A stretch of 31,619 nt of DNA from contig JAGGTL010000056.1 in assembly GCA_021163805.1 (NCBI GenBank), positions 1 to 31,619 on the forward strand, read 5' to 3'. This document shows, in pieces, positions 21,892 through 30,848 of this stretch. This DNA is from Candidatus Aenigmatarchaeota archaeon. GTDB lineage: Archaea; Aenigmatarchaeota; Aenigmatarchaeia; QMZS01. The notes beneath the pieces were generated by a model. The model was given only the letters and a program-made list of their open reading frames with translations. It was not told the origin of the DNA and ran no database searches. Made by a program: the position numbers and the translations under genes. Position 1 is the first letter of the stretch; each line of letters begins with the position of its first letter.

Positions 21892-23385
21892 ATGGAAAAT
21901 CGATATTCAAGAAAGATTGTCTCTGGAGCCTTTTTTGTTTTTCTATTTGGTGTTCTGGGAGCATTCGTTGGCTACTTGTTAAGATTTATTTTAACTTCAA
22001 ATCTCTCTCCAGAAGACTATGGTCTTTATTATTCCTGTTTATCCTTAATTGGTCTGTTTGTTTTGTTTAAGGATTTTGGCCTTAACAGCAGTTTGATCTA
22101 TCACATTTCAAAATTCAGAGTGGAGAAAAAATTTAAAAAACTAAAAACCAGTATATTTACCGTTTTTCTTGTACAATTATTTCCCGCTCTAATAGTTTCA
22201 ATAATTATTTTCTTTTCTGCCAGATTCTTTGCAATAAATTATCTTCATTTGTCTGAAAATATATCGAAAGGCATTCTTGTTATAAAACTTTTAGCAATCG
22301 CTTATTTTGTTCAGATATTTCATACATTGATTATATCTATATTTCAGGGTTTTCAGCGTATTAAACTTTATGCTTTTGTAAATTTCTGCTGGATGTTATT
22401 TTATTTCACAATAACCTGGATATTTATTTCATTGAACTTTTCTGTTATCTCTCCAGTTCTTGGTTTCTTAATTGCTTATCTTTTCATAATATTGATATTT
22501 TCGCCTTTTGCTTTGAAATTAATTCCAAAAGCGAAGATATGTTTTAGCAGAAAACTAACAAAAAAGATAATTTTTTATGCTTTTCCAATAATGTTTTCTT
22601 CCGTGGGGGGACTTATAATTGGCTATACCGATACCATATTGATAACTCTTTTCAGAGGTCTGCCAGAAGTTGGAATTTACCAGACTGCCCAGCCTACAGC
22701 GAGATTATTATGGTTTTTCGCTGGAGCTTTTACAACGGTTTTATTTCCTTTAATTACAGAATTAAAAACAAAGAACATAAATTTCCTTGCAAATGGAATA
22801 TCCCTGCTTTATAAATATATCTGGATAATTATAATTCCTTTCGCTCTGATGGCTTTCTCCTTTTCAAGAGATATTCTAAATTTATTCTTCGGACCTTTTT
22901 ATTCTTCTGGTTCAGATGTTCTAAAAATTCTCGCAATAGGGGCGATATTTTTCTCAGTAGTTCAGATAAATGGAGTTGTTTTAAACGGAATGGGAAAACC
23001 AAAAAACTACACAAAAATCATCTATCTTGGGGCGATAATAAATGTTATGGGAAATATAATATTAATTCCAATAATCGGAATTACGGGGGCTGCGGTATCA
23101 ACCATGTTAACCTATATAATAATGTTTTTCTTTTCGTTTGTTGAATTAAGAAAATTTATTAAAGTAAAAATTCCCGTTTTGAAGTGGAGTGAAACTCTGA
23201 TTGCTGGATTTGTCTCGCTTCTTTCCATTTATTTTATAAAGAATATGCTGCATATAAATCTATTTCTCAAAGTTTTTATTTGCTTTTCGGTTTCCGTTTC
23301 AATATTTGTTTGTCTGTTATTGATTTTGAAAATAATAAACTTAAAGGAAATTTTTGAACTAATCAAAAAAATTGTTAAAAAATAG
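21892..23385 (+). CDS. Polysaccharide/lipid-linked oligosaccharide flippase (Wzx, MVF/MATE-like)
   Basis: A 497-residue protein with about 14 membrane helices. Landmarks: GVLGAFVGYLLRFILTSNLS then PEDYGLYYSCLSLIGLF near the N-terminus, KDFGLNSSLIYHISKF, GYTDTILITLFRGLPEVGIY near residue 245, then FSRDILNLFFGPFYSSGSDV and NGMGKPKNYTKIIYLGAIIN. This order and spacing is the polysaccharide-biosynthesis (Wzx-type) family, which moves lipid-linked sugar units across the membrane. In archaea such proteins serve N-glycosylation or surface polymer assembly. It is not adjacent to glycosyltransferases except the distant gene at 15106. A duplicated TATA-type element precedes it. Confidence 0.9.
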   Translation: MENRYSRKIVSGAFFVFLFGVLGAFVGYLLRFILTSNLSPEDYGLYYSCLSLIGLFVLFKDFGLNSSLIYHISKFRVEKKFKKLKTSIFTVFLVQLFPALIVSIIIFFSARFFAINYLHLSENISKGILVIKLLAIAYFVQIFHTLIISIFQGFQRIKLYAFVNFCWMLFYFTITWIFISLNFSVISPVLGFLIAYLFIILIFSPFALKLIPKAKICFSRKLTKKIIFYAFPIMFSSVGGLIIGYTDTILITLFRGLPEVGIYQTAQPTARLLWFFAGAFTTVLFPLITELKTKNINFLANGISLLYKYIWIIIIPFALMAFSFSRDILNLFFGPFYSSGSDVLKILAIGAIFFSVVQINGVVLNGMGKPKNYTKIIYLGAIINVMGNIILIPIIGITGAAVSTMLTYIIMFFFSFVELRKFIKVKIPVLKWSETLIAGFVSLLSIYFIKNMLHINLFLKVFICFSVSVSIFVCLLLILKIINLKEIFELIKKIVKK

Positions 23386-23541
23386 AAAATGCTAATCAAT
23401 TCATATTTAGTTGAGAGTATGACTTAATTAAAAGAAAGAAATTGCGGATAAATTGAGAAATTGGTCCAAAAAAGCTCATATATTTTTCAACAATAACCAC
23501 AATATGCTATCAAACCCAATTGATGAAGAAATTGCTTTAAT

Positions 23542-25194
23542 TCATTTCTTATTATATAATCTCTTTATTCTCTCCAATGTATCCGCCTCTTCAATTCCTT
23601 TGTCTTCTCTTATTCTAATTAACTTCGGAAATCTCAAGGCAAAACCGCTTTTATAGTTCGGCGATTTCTGCAATTCCTGATAGCCAACCTCCACAACAAT
23701 TTTTGGCTTTATATGAACCATGTTTTCTTCTTCTATGACAATCAGAGATTTCAGTTTCTCTGTCAACTCTTTAAATAATTCGTCTGTGAGTCCTGTACCC
23801 ATTTTTCCGATTTCCAGCAATTCTCCGGTCTCTTCATCTCTAACTGATAAAATAAAAGACGCCAGCCAGTTTGCTCTTCTTCCCTGTCCCCATTCTGCAC
23901 CCGTGATTACTAAATCCAATGTTTCTTCTTCGGGTTTGACTTTATACATATAACCAACTCTCTTTCCCGGCTGATAGGGAGCCAATAAATTTTTTACCAT
24001 CACTCCTTCCTGTCCAGATTTCAGAGCATTATTGTAAAATTTTTCAGCCTCTTTAATATTTTTTGTTCTTATCTGTTCTGCCAGTTGAAATTTTCCTTTA
24101 ATTTCCTTTATAGCCCCTTCCAGTTTTTTTCTCCTGATTCCAAAATTTTCATTTAAAAGTTGTTTTCCATCTACAAGAAGGCAATCAAAAAAATTTATCT
24201 GTATTGGAATTTTTTTCGCCATTTCTTCAATATTATATTTTCTGTGTATTCTTCTCGAAAGTTCCTGAAATGGGACCGGCTTTCCATTCATTATCCCAAC
24301 AGTTTCTCCCTCCAATATAACTTTTTCAGATTTAATATTTTTTTTGCAGAGTTCAACTAAATCAGGGAATTGTTTTGTAACATTTTCTAACCTTCTTGTA
24401 AATAACCATATTTTATCTTTATCTTTCTGCACCAAAGTCCTCATTCCATCGTATTTTATTTCTATCGCCGGCTCTTTCGCATTTTCTAAAGCCTCTTTCA
24501 GACTACCGGCTTTCTCTGCGAGCATCACTTTTATTGGATATCCTATCTCGAGCTTAACATTTTTTAATCCTTTTTTTCCCTCTTCCTTTGCAATTTTTGC
24601 AACAAGTCCAAAATCGGTCTTTAGATTATAGGCGTATTCTACTTCTTCCTTGCCAACATTAAAAGCCGTAGCAATGGAATCTCTCAAAATTCCCTCCGCA
24701 ATTCCAAGTCTCAATTCTTCAAGAATTGTTCTCGTTATATATCTTGCCTCTTTTGGTTCGGCAGAATTTAGCAATTCCAGAATAATATCTAATTTTTTGT
24801 CCTGCGAACTTTTCCCAGTTAACTCCGCAAGTTCCCTGATAGAATAAAAAACCTGCTCAACACTTAATTTTCTTTTAAACAGGGCTATTTGTTTTTTCTT
24901 CTTTACAAGTTGTTCTGTAACCAATCCTAAATCTCCAGTTTCCTTGAATTTGTCAAGAATTTCCTGTTTTGAAAAACCAAGTTTTGTCAGAGATTGTATA
25001 ATTAATTTATCTGCAATTCCTATTTCCCGCTCTTCACTTTCCAGAAAGATCTTCCCTTGCAATAATGGAATCACGATCTGTAAATTTTCCGTATCGAGAT
25101 TTTTTATGAAGTTCGCAATAATTTCGGTTTTCTCCAATTTTTTTGTTGTCGCTGCCAGTTTTTCATAAATTTCTACAAGTTTTGAGTATTCCAT
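23542..25194 (-). CDS. lig: ATP-dependent DNA ligase
   Basis: A 550-residue replicative-type archaeal ligase I. The helical DNA-binding domain spans about 1-215 with RTILEELRLGIAEGILRDSI, typical of the family. Nucleotidyltransferase motif I is EIKYDGMR, with the adenylated lysine at Lys247. Further motifs: FTRRLENVTKQFPDL, EGETVGI, NFFDCLLVDG, EGVMVKN and motif V MYKVKPEEETLDLVITGAEW. The OB-fold follows with KPKIVVEVGYQEL and FALRFPKLIRIREDKG. It seals nicks with ATP (or ADP in some archaea). All motifs look intact. Upstream 110 bp separate it from the RNR gene on the same strand. The 156 bp downstream, to the flippase, hold nothing recognisable. Confidence 0.95.
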   Translation of the reverse strand: MEYSKLVEIYEKLAATTKKLEKTEIIANFIKNLDTENLQIVIPLLQGKIFLESEEREIGIADKLIIQSLTKLGFSKQEILDKFKETGDLGLVTEQLVKKKKQIALFKRKLSVEQVFYSIRELAELTGKSSQDKKLDIILELLNSAEPKEARYITRTILEELRLGIAEGILRDSIATAFNVGKEEVEYAYNLKTDFGLVAKIAKEEGKKGLKNVKLEIGYPIKVMLAEKAGSLKEALENAKEPAIEIKYDGMRTLVQKDKDKIWLFTRRLENVTKQFPDLVELCKKNIKSEKVILEGETVGIMNGKPVPFQELSRRIHRKYNIEEMAKKIPIQINFFDCLLVDGKQLLNENFGIRRKKLEGAIKEIKGKFQLAEQIRTKNIKEAEKFYNNALKSGQEGVMVKNLLAPYQPGKRVGYMYKVKPEEETLDLVITGAEWGQGRRANWLASFILSVRDEETGELLEIGKMGTGLTDELFKELTEKLKSLIVIEEENMVHIKPKIVVEVGYQELQKSPNYKSGFALRFPKLIRIREDKGIEEADTLERIKRLYNKK

Positions 25195-25304
25195 AAATAA
25201 TCCGAATAAAAATATTGATAGGGGTTATATAGTATAATTATATGGCTATTATCGCCAATTATTTAATAGAAGAAATCCTTTTTTGATGTTGCTACAGCAA
25301 AAGT

Positions 25305-28300
25305 TTAGCCACACGCAGAATATCCGCAACTCCTGCAGATTTTACAACCTTCTTCCCTGACCATTTTTGCACCGCAATTCGGACATATATCATCATCTGA
25401 TTCTCTCTCTTCTTTTTTTCCATTAGAATAAAAATTAATAACCTGTTCTTCTCTACTTCCGTCCCGATAAATTGTTATTCCCTTGCATTTCATTTTCCAT
25501 GCAAGCATATAAATTTTTTCAACATCCTGTATTGTTGCCGAATTTGGCAGATTAATTGTCTTGCTTACGGCGTTATCTGTATATCTCTGGAAGGCAGCCT
25601 GAATCCTTAAATGCCATTCTGGAGAGATGTCATGGGCAGAAACAAATATTCTTCTTATATCTGCAGGTATTTCTTCAATATTCTGGATTGATGCCTTGCC
25701 GGCAACTTTTCTTATTATCTTTTCATTATATAAACCCTTTTCTCTTAAAATTTTCTCAAATAATTGATTTGTCTCAACAAGATTTTCTCCCAACGAATTC
25801 GCAACATTTCTCATGTATGAAATTGCAAAGAGTGGCTCCACACCCGCAGAACAGTTAGCTATAATTCCTATTGTTCCAGTAGGAGCAATCGTCGTAACAG
25901 TTGCGTTTCTCATATGTTTCTCATTTCTCCAGATTGATTTCTTAAAATTTGGAAAGTTGCCTTTCTCCCTTCCAAGTTCTCTTGATTTATTCCTTCCAGT
26001 TTCCGTAATAAATTTCATTATATTGGAAGCGATTTCTTCTGCCTTTTCCGAATTATAAGGTACTCCAAGAAGAATTAATAAGTCCGCAAAACCCATAACT
26101 CCAAGTCCAATTTTTCTATTTGCTTTCGTTGCTTTATCTATCTCTTTGATTGGAAAAGTATTTATATCTATTACATTATCCAAAAAATGAACGGCTACTT
26201 CCACCGTTTCCTTTAATTTCTTCCAGTCAATTTCATATCCTTCTCCAGTTTTTTTAACCATTTTTGATAAATTTATTGAGCCGAGATTGCAGGATTCATA
26301 AGGCAAGAGAGGTTGTTCCCCGCAATTATGAGTTATAATTCCCTGACAAATCATCGAATGAGAGAAAGGTTCTGTTAAATCATAAACTTTCTTTTTACCA
26401 ACAAATTCCACTTTTGCAACTCTTTCTTCGAATTTATCAGAATAGTATATTCCATTTAGTTTCTGTATTTTTTCTTTGTGTTTGCAAAGAAAACCGACTT
26501 TTTCTAAAAATATCTGGATATCTTCTTCGCCGATAATTAACTCAAACAAAATATCATACGTACTACTTGTTCGTATTTCTTCATTTTTAATATTATAACA
26601 AAATAAATTTTTTTTGCTTTCCTCATTTCCATTACAGATTCTCGATTTAATTCCCAGATTCAATAATAAGAGTTGGACTCCTTTTAGCAATTTCTCCGAT
26701 TTTGAAGTCAATTTTATACAATGATTTTTGAAGGGTTTATGAAGTTCAATAGTGCCATTTGCAGAAAACAAACCTTGCAGAAACCCAATAACCGCCTCTC
26801 TTGGAGCAATAAAAATACTATTCGGAACTTCTCTTTTATCTGCTTCCTCTGATTTAATTCCCAATTTTTTAAAAAATTCAACAAACTTTTTGGAATAATG
26901 GAATAAATGACAAACTCCGTTTTCTTCCTCTACTTCCCGTATATTAAAGCCACACCATTGAACAAGTATATTTTTAAAATAGTCCTTCTCTTCTTTATCT
27001 TCCCTCAAAAAAGTAAATTCAACACAATAATTACCTTTATCTCTTAACCAGCCGTTTCCAATAAGTCGTCCCAAAACTTGTCCAAGTTCTTTAGACCAGA
27101 TTTTTGGAAAATTATTATTATCGGTATTTTTTACACAAAAAGGCAAACAAGGATTGTCATTAAATTTTCCTTCTCCGGATTGAATTAAAATCTTCTTATC
27201 CAAACAATTTCTTGTTTCCACCCATCCTTCTGTTGTCAAAATTTTATGGTCTCCAGTCGCTTCCAATTCATATCCAGACTCTGTTATCAATTTATAAACT
27301 TTTTTAATCCCGCTGCAAAAGGCTCTTGAGATTCGATTAAATGAAATCCCCGCTCCTTTTCTTTGCATCAGATAAATATTTCCTCTTTTGTCGGTAATCT
27401 CAATGGGAACTCTATTATCCGTTGCTATCTTTAAGCCACCATTGGGATATTTTTCAGCTAAATCTTTCATTTTTACAAACCCCCGCTCCGTAGAAACAAA
27501 AATATCTCCCGTGATGCAAGGATTGGTTGCTTCCATTTCTCGTTCTGGAGTCGGATTATGCCTGTTAATTTCATCCAGAAAAACCAATCCGGGATCTCCA
27601 TTTTTCCATGCAAAAGTTGCAATCAAAGAAAAAACTTTTCTCGCATTTAATTTTCCGGCAACTTCTTTAGTTCTTGGATTTATCAATTCATAATCTTCTC
27701 CTTTTTCAACGCACTCCATAAATTTGTCTGTTACTCCAACGGAGAGATTAAAGTTCGTTATCTCTTTTTCATTTTCTTTGCAGGATATAAATTCAAGTAT
27801 ATCTGGATGATCAACTCTAAGAATCCCCATATTTGCACCGCGACGTTTTCCTCCCTGTTTTATAACTTCAGTGGTAATATTAAAAACCCTCATAAAGGAT
27901 ATGGGGCCGCTTGCCTGTCCCATGGTTGAATGCACAATATCATTTTTTGGCCTTAATCTGGAAAAACTGAATCCAGTTCCTCCTCCAGATTTTTGGACGA
28001 TGGCCATGTTTTTTACAGCATCAAAAATGCCTTCTATTGAATCTGGAACCGGAAGCACGAAACATGCCGAAAGAGAAAGATCATTATTTGCTCCCGCATT
28101 AAACAGAGTTGGGGAATTTGGTATGAATTCTAAATTAGCCATCAGATTATAAAATTTTCTCGCAGTTTTTTTAATTTCTTCTTCACGATAACCATATTTT
28201 TTATCGGCTTCTGCAACGGCATTTGCAACTCTTTTAAAAAGTTGTTTTGGCGTTTCTATTATTTCTCCCCTCTCATTTTTCTGCAAATATCTTGCTTTCA

Positions 28301-28652
28301 ACACCTTCAAAGAATTTATTGGCAGTTTCAAATCATCTTCTACGCCAAGTACAGATTTGGCTTCTCTAATTTCTTTTCTTTTTTGTCTGTATAATATATA
28401 AGATTTCGCAACATCGGCGAGATTATTTTTTATCAGGATTTCTTCAACGGTGTCTTGTATCTCCTCAACATTTAAAATATTTCCATCATATTTCTTTTCT
28501 AATTCAACTACGATCTGTTCGACAAATTCATTCAGTTTTTCTTCATCTTCTTTTCCAACAGATAGAAATGCTTTGTGAATTGCATTTTTTATTTTATTTT
28601 TATTAAAGGAGACAATCCTGCCATCCCTTTTTCTGACTTTTGAAATCTCCAT
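25305..28652 (-). CDS. nrdJ: Adenosylcobalamin-dependent (class II) ribonucleotide reductase with intein
   Basis: The 1115-residue reading frame contains a 398-residue intein; the spliced enzyme would be 717 residues. It reduces ribonucleotides to deoxyribonucleotides. An N-terminal ATP-cone (residues 1-95, RKRDGRIVSFNKNKIKNAIH) gives allosteric control. The barrel follows: IPNSPTLFNAGANNDLSLSA, KSGGGTGFSFSRLRPKND and ANMGILRVDHPDILEFI. The active-site motif NPCGE is split by the intein between Pro378 and Cys777; Cys777 is the expected thiyl-radical cysteine, followed by QPLLPYESCNLGSIN. The finger-loop segment TVTTIAPTGTIGIIANCSAG is present. The C-terminus is a cysteine cluster CPNCGAKMVREEGCKICRSC ending SACG. 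The TATA element ATATATTAAATC, about 25 nt upstream, indicates a leaderless mRNA. Confidence 0.94.
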   Translation of the reverse strand: MEISKVRKRDGRIVSFNKNKIKNAIHKAFLSVGKEDEEKLNEFVEQIVVELEKKYDGNILNVEEIQDTVEEILIKNNLADVAKSYILYRQKRKEIREAKSVLGVEDDLKLPINSLKVLKARYLQKNERGEIIETPKQLFKRVANAVAEADKKYGYREEEIKKTARKFYNLMANLEFIPNSPTLFNAGANNDLSLSACFVLPVPDSIEGIFDAVKNMAIVQKSGGGTGFSFSRLRPKNDIVHSTMGQASGPISFMRVFNITTEVIKQGGKRRGANMGILRVDHPDILEFISCKENEKEITNFNLSVGVTDKFMECVEKGEDYELINPRTKEVAGKLNARKVFSLIATFAWKNGDPGLVFLDEINRHNPTPEREMEATNPCITGDIFVSTERGFVKMKDLAEKYPNGGLKIATDNRVPIEITDKRGNIYLMQRKGAGISFNRISRAFCSGIKKVYKLITESGYELEATGDHKILTTEGWVETRNCLDKKILIQSGEGKFNDNPCLPFCVKNTDNNNFPKIWSKELGQVLGRLIGNGWLRDKGNYCVEFTFLREDKEEKDYFKNILVQWCGFNIREVEEENGVCHLFHYSKKFVEFFKKLGIKSEEADKREVPNSIFIAPREAVIGFLQGLFSANGTIELHKPFKNHCIKLTSKSEKLLKGVQLLLLNLGIKSRICNGNEESKKNLFCYNIKNEEIRTSSTYDILFELIIGEEDIQIFLEKVGFLCKHKEKIQKLNGIYYSDKFEERVAKVEFVGKKKVYDLTEPFSHSMICQGIITHNCGEQPLLPYESCNLGSINLSKMVKKTGEGYEIDWKKLKETVEVAVHFLDNVIDINTFPIKEIDKATKANRKIGLGVMGFADLLILLGVPYNSEKAEEIASNIMKFITETGRNKSRELGREKGNFPNFKKSIWRNEKHMRNATVTTIAPTGTIGIIANCSAGVEPLFAISYMRNVANSLGENLVETNQLFEKILREKGLYNEKIIRKVAGKASIQNIEEIPADIRRIFVSAHDISPEWHLRIQAAFQRYTDNAVSKTINLPNSATIQDVEKIYMLAWKMKCKGITIYRDGSREEQVINFYSNGKKEERESDDDICPNCGAKMVREEGCKICRSCGYSACG
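26325..27518 (-). mobile_element. Intein with LAGLIDADG homing endonuclease inside nrdJ
   Basis: Residues 379-776 of the RNR frame. Splice block A starts CITGDIFVSTERGFVKMKDL. Block B is TGDHKILTTEGW (Thr466-xx-His469). The endonuclease blocks are LGQVLGRLIGNGWLRD (523-538) and VIGFLQGLFSANGTI (621-635). Block F is VYDLTEPFSHSMIC and block G GIITHN, followed by Cys777 of the C-extein. The first Cys, penultimate His775, Asn776 and +1 Cys are all present, so self-splicing is expected. In the second endonuclease motif the acidic residue is replaced (FSANG in place of the usual D-G), and the first reads IGNG, so homing cleavage may be lost. Confidence 0.93.
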
Positions 28653-28717
28653 TTTATAATTTAGAAAAGATTTAATATATTGGTTATCAATATTTTTGAT
28701 GGATTGAACAATACAAA

Positions 28718-28753
28718 TTTATATATATAAAAAAAACAAATTAATATTAGGTG
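28718..28753 (+). promoter_or_regulatory. Strong TATA box and Shine-Dalgarno of the 31-aa gene
   Basis: TTTATATATATAA (28718-28730) and AGGTG (28749-28753) precede the ATG at 28759 with 5 nt spacing. Both are better than those of most genes in the window. Confidence 0.65.
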
Positions 28754-28758
28754 TGAAA

Positions 28759-28854
28759 ATGGCAGCAAAGAAAAAAAATGTGAAGAGCAATACAGAATCA
28801 ACAAAATCTAAATCAACAAAATCCAAGGAAAAAAAATCAAAAAAGAAAAAATAA
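28759..28854 (+). CDS. 31-aa lysine-rich basic protein
   Basis: The frame reads MAAKKKNVKSNTESTKSKST then KSKEKKSKKKK and ends TAA. Fourteen of 31 residues are lysine, the rest mostly Ser/Thr. It has a strong TATA box, a Shine-Dalgarno site and a following T-rich terminator, which is a complete expression unit for a very short gene. A 15-bp tandem repeat (28798-28827) duplicates STKSK. The peptide should be disordered and bind nucleic acid or acidic surfaces; a nucleoid or ribosome role is possible but not shown. It sits between the divergent nrdJ and the convergent thrS. I know no named family. Confidence 0.6.
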   Translation: MAAKKKNVKSNTESTKSKSTKSKEKKSKKKK

Positions 28855-28880
28855 TTTTTTGTTTTTAGTTTTATTTTTGT
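28853..28880 (+). terminator. T-rich terminator after the 31-aa gene
   Basis: Runs of six, five, four and five T in 28 bp, without a hairpin, as is usual for archaeal transcription ends. It begins at the stop codon. Confidence 0.5.
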
Positions 28881-28886
28881 TATTTA

Positions 28887-30782
28887 TTATCCAACAAATT
28901 TTATCTGTTTTGAAATTTCTCTCTGGACTGGTAAAGGTCTGTAAGGCATTCCTTCTGTTTGATCTCTGATAAATTTTATTAATTCTGGAAGTTTCATTTT
29001 TTTCATCTCTCCTGTATTCCTGAATCTTACTGGCAATTCTCCATTTAATTCCTTCTCTCCCAAAACAATAATCAGGGGAACCCAATTAATTTCGGCGTCC
29101 CTGATTTTTTTCTGGATGCTCTCCGTTCTATCATCTACTTCAACCCTGATATTTTCTTTTTCTAATTTATCCGCAATTTCATTTGAAAATTTTAGATACT
29201 TGTCAGAAACCGGGCATAATCTGACTTGTGCAGGAGAAAGCCATAAAGGAAAAACGGGATTCTTTCCGTTTTTCTGTTCCACATAGGCTTTTTCAAGCAG
29301 AGCATATATAACTCTCTCTATTGCTCCGCTTGGAGAAAGATGTAAAATTACCGGATGTTGCTTTTTTCCCTCCTTGTTTATAAAATTGATGTCGTAAGTT
29401 ATGGCATTTTCTACATCAAACTGATCCGTTGTTAAAGTCGCCGCCTTATCAAGAGCATCGATAAAATTCCATTCATATTTAAACACAAAATAAAAGAATC
29501 TGTCTTCCCAGATTTCAACAAGCACTGGTTTTCCAATCTTTTTAATAAAATTGTGAACAAAATCCTTATTTTTCTCGTAGAAATCTTTTACAATTCTAAT
29601 TGCAAATTCAAAATCGTTTTCAATAGTCAAACCGAGCCCTTTCTGAATTTCTTTCGAAAGTTCAAATCTGATCATCATTTCTGATTTTGCCTGTTCCATA
29701 TCTGAACACAGAGCATGGCAGTCGGGCATTGTAAAACATCTCAACCTTTTTAAACCGGCAAGTTCTCCCCTCTGCTCAACTCTGAAACTGTATTTTGTCA
29801 TCTCGTATAATCTTAGAGGCAAATTTCTGTAAGAAATATTTGCATCATGAGCAATTAAAAACTGGCCAAAGCAGGCGGCAAATCTCAAAAAAACTTTTTT
29901 ATTTGGTGTTTCAAGTATGTATTGTCTTGCCGGAAATCTGTTCAGATATTTTTTTAAGGTTTTGTGATTAAAATCGTACATTATTGGTGTTTCCACTTCC
30001 ATTGCACCGTACTTCAATGTTTTCATTGTTACGAATTCTTCTATCAAGGATTTTATTAATTTTCCCTTCGGATAAAACCTGAAATTCCCTGGGTCGCTTG
30101 CGGGTTCGTAATCTGCAAGTTCAAGTTTTCTCATAAGTTTTATGTGCGGAGGCTCTTTATCAACAAGCCTATTTTTTTGCATTTCATATTTTACCAGTTT
30201 CTCAAGCTTTTTATATTCTGAAAAATTAAATCCGTTTATCTTTCCATTTTCCAGTTTTATTTCATTTATTTTGCCGTCCGGTTCAAAAATATAAAATCTG
30301 GACTTTAATCTTTCCTCTTTTTTTAAAGCCTCTGGAATTTCCTCTTCTTTTTTCTCGGTGACGACCCGGCTCAACTCCGATAAGGGATGTCCTTTGCATT
30401 CAATTCTAAAACTTTTATAAAAACCAAATGGAACTTTATAAACTTCAAATTCGGATTTCAGTTTTTCTTCGAGTTTTTTTTCAATTTTCAGGGCAATTTC
30501 TTTTGATGCTGGCTCGCTTCCAAAGAGCAAGTGAACATAAGGATAAAGAACAATCTTTTTCTCCTTTATCTGCTCCGCGACCTCTTTGATTTCTTTAAAG
30601 GAATTCTCAACTATTTTTTCAATATTTTCATCCTTTTTTTCATCCTTTTTTTCGGAAACCCAGAAAACAACCAAACATTCTCCGATTTTTCCCTCTTTAT
30701 CTTTCGGCATTTCAACATCTTTCAATGCTTTTTTTGTTATTTTATATTCCAATTTATTTGAGTGAATTAACAGGAGCCTCAT
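28887..30782 (-). CDS. thrS: Threonyl-tRNA synthetase, archaeal type with D-aminoacyl-tRNA deacylase-like editing domain
   Basis: A 631-residue class II synthetase. Residues 1-145 form the archaeal editing domain (MRLLLIHSNKLEYKITKKAL, VLYPYVHLL, GFYKSFRIECKGHPLSELSR), which removes misacylated serine and replaces the bacterial N2 domain. The catalytic core includes the zinc Cys in RFAACFGQFLIAHDANISYR, motif 2 around EMTKYSFRVEQRGELAGLKR, the histidine ligand in TMPDCHALC, and motif 3 HLSPSGAIERVIYALL. The C-terminal anticodon-binding domain covers about 525-631 (LSPAQVRLCPVSDKYLKFSN). All catalytic elements are visible. It is downstream of a pilin-like gene on the same strand with a 66-bp gap, and probably has its own leaderless promoter. 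Confidence 0.95.
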   Translation of the reverse strand: MRLLLIHSNKLEYKITKKALKDVEMPKDKEGKIGECLVVFWVSEKKDEKKDENIEKIVENSFKEIKEVAEQIKEKKIVLYPYVHLLFGSEPASKEIALKIEKKLEEKLKSEFEVYKVPFGFYKSFRIECKGHPLSELSRVVTEKKEEEIPEALKKEERLKSRFYIFEPDGKINEIKLENGKINGFNFSEYKKLEKLVKYEMQKNRLVDKEPPHIKLMRKLELADYEPASDPGNFRFYPKGKLIKSLIEEFVTMKTLKYGAMEVETPIMYDFNHKTLKKYLNRFPARQYILETPNKKVFLRFAACFGQFLIAHDANISYRNLPLRLYEMTKYSFRVEQRGELAGLKRLRCFTMPDCHALCSDMEQAKSEMMIRFELSKEIQKGLGLTIENDFEFAIRIVKDFYEKNKDFVHNFIKKIGKPVLVEIWEDRFFYFVFKYEWNFIDALDKAATLTTDQFDVENAITYDINFINKEGKKQHPVILHLSPSGAIERVIYALLEKAYVEQKNGKNPVFPLWLSPAQVRLCPVSDKYLKFSNEIADKLEKENIRVEVDDRTESIQKKIRDAEINWVPLIIVLGEKELNGELPVRFRNTGEMKKMKLPELIKFIRDQTEGMPYRPLPVQREISKQIKFVG

Positions 30783-30848
30783 AAATTTAGATTTTTTTTA
30801 TTTTATCTTATAACCCAATTGATAAATTGTTTGCAAGTTTTCTTTTCC

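Noticed and set aside
25260..25304. Small hairpin TTGC-TGTA-GCAA after nrdJ as terminator
   Set aside because: A four-pair stem without a following T run in the transcript direction; chance is sufficient.
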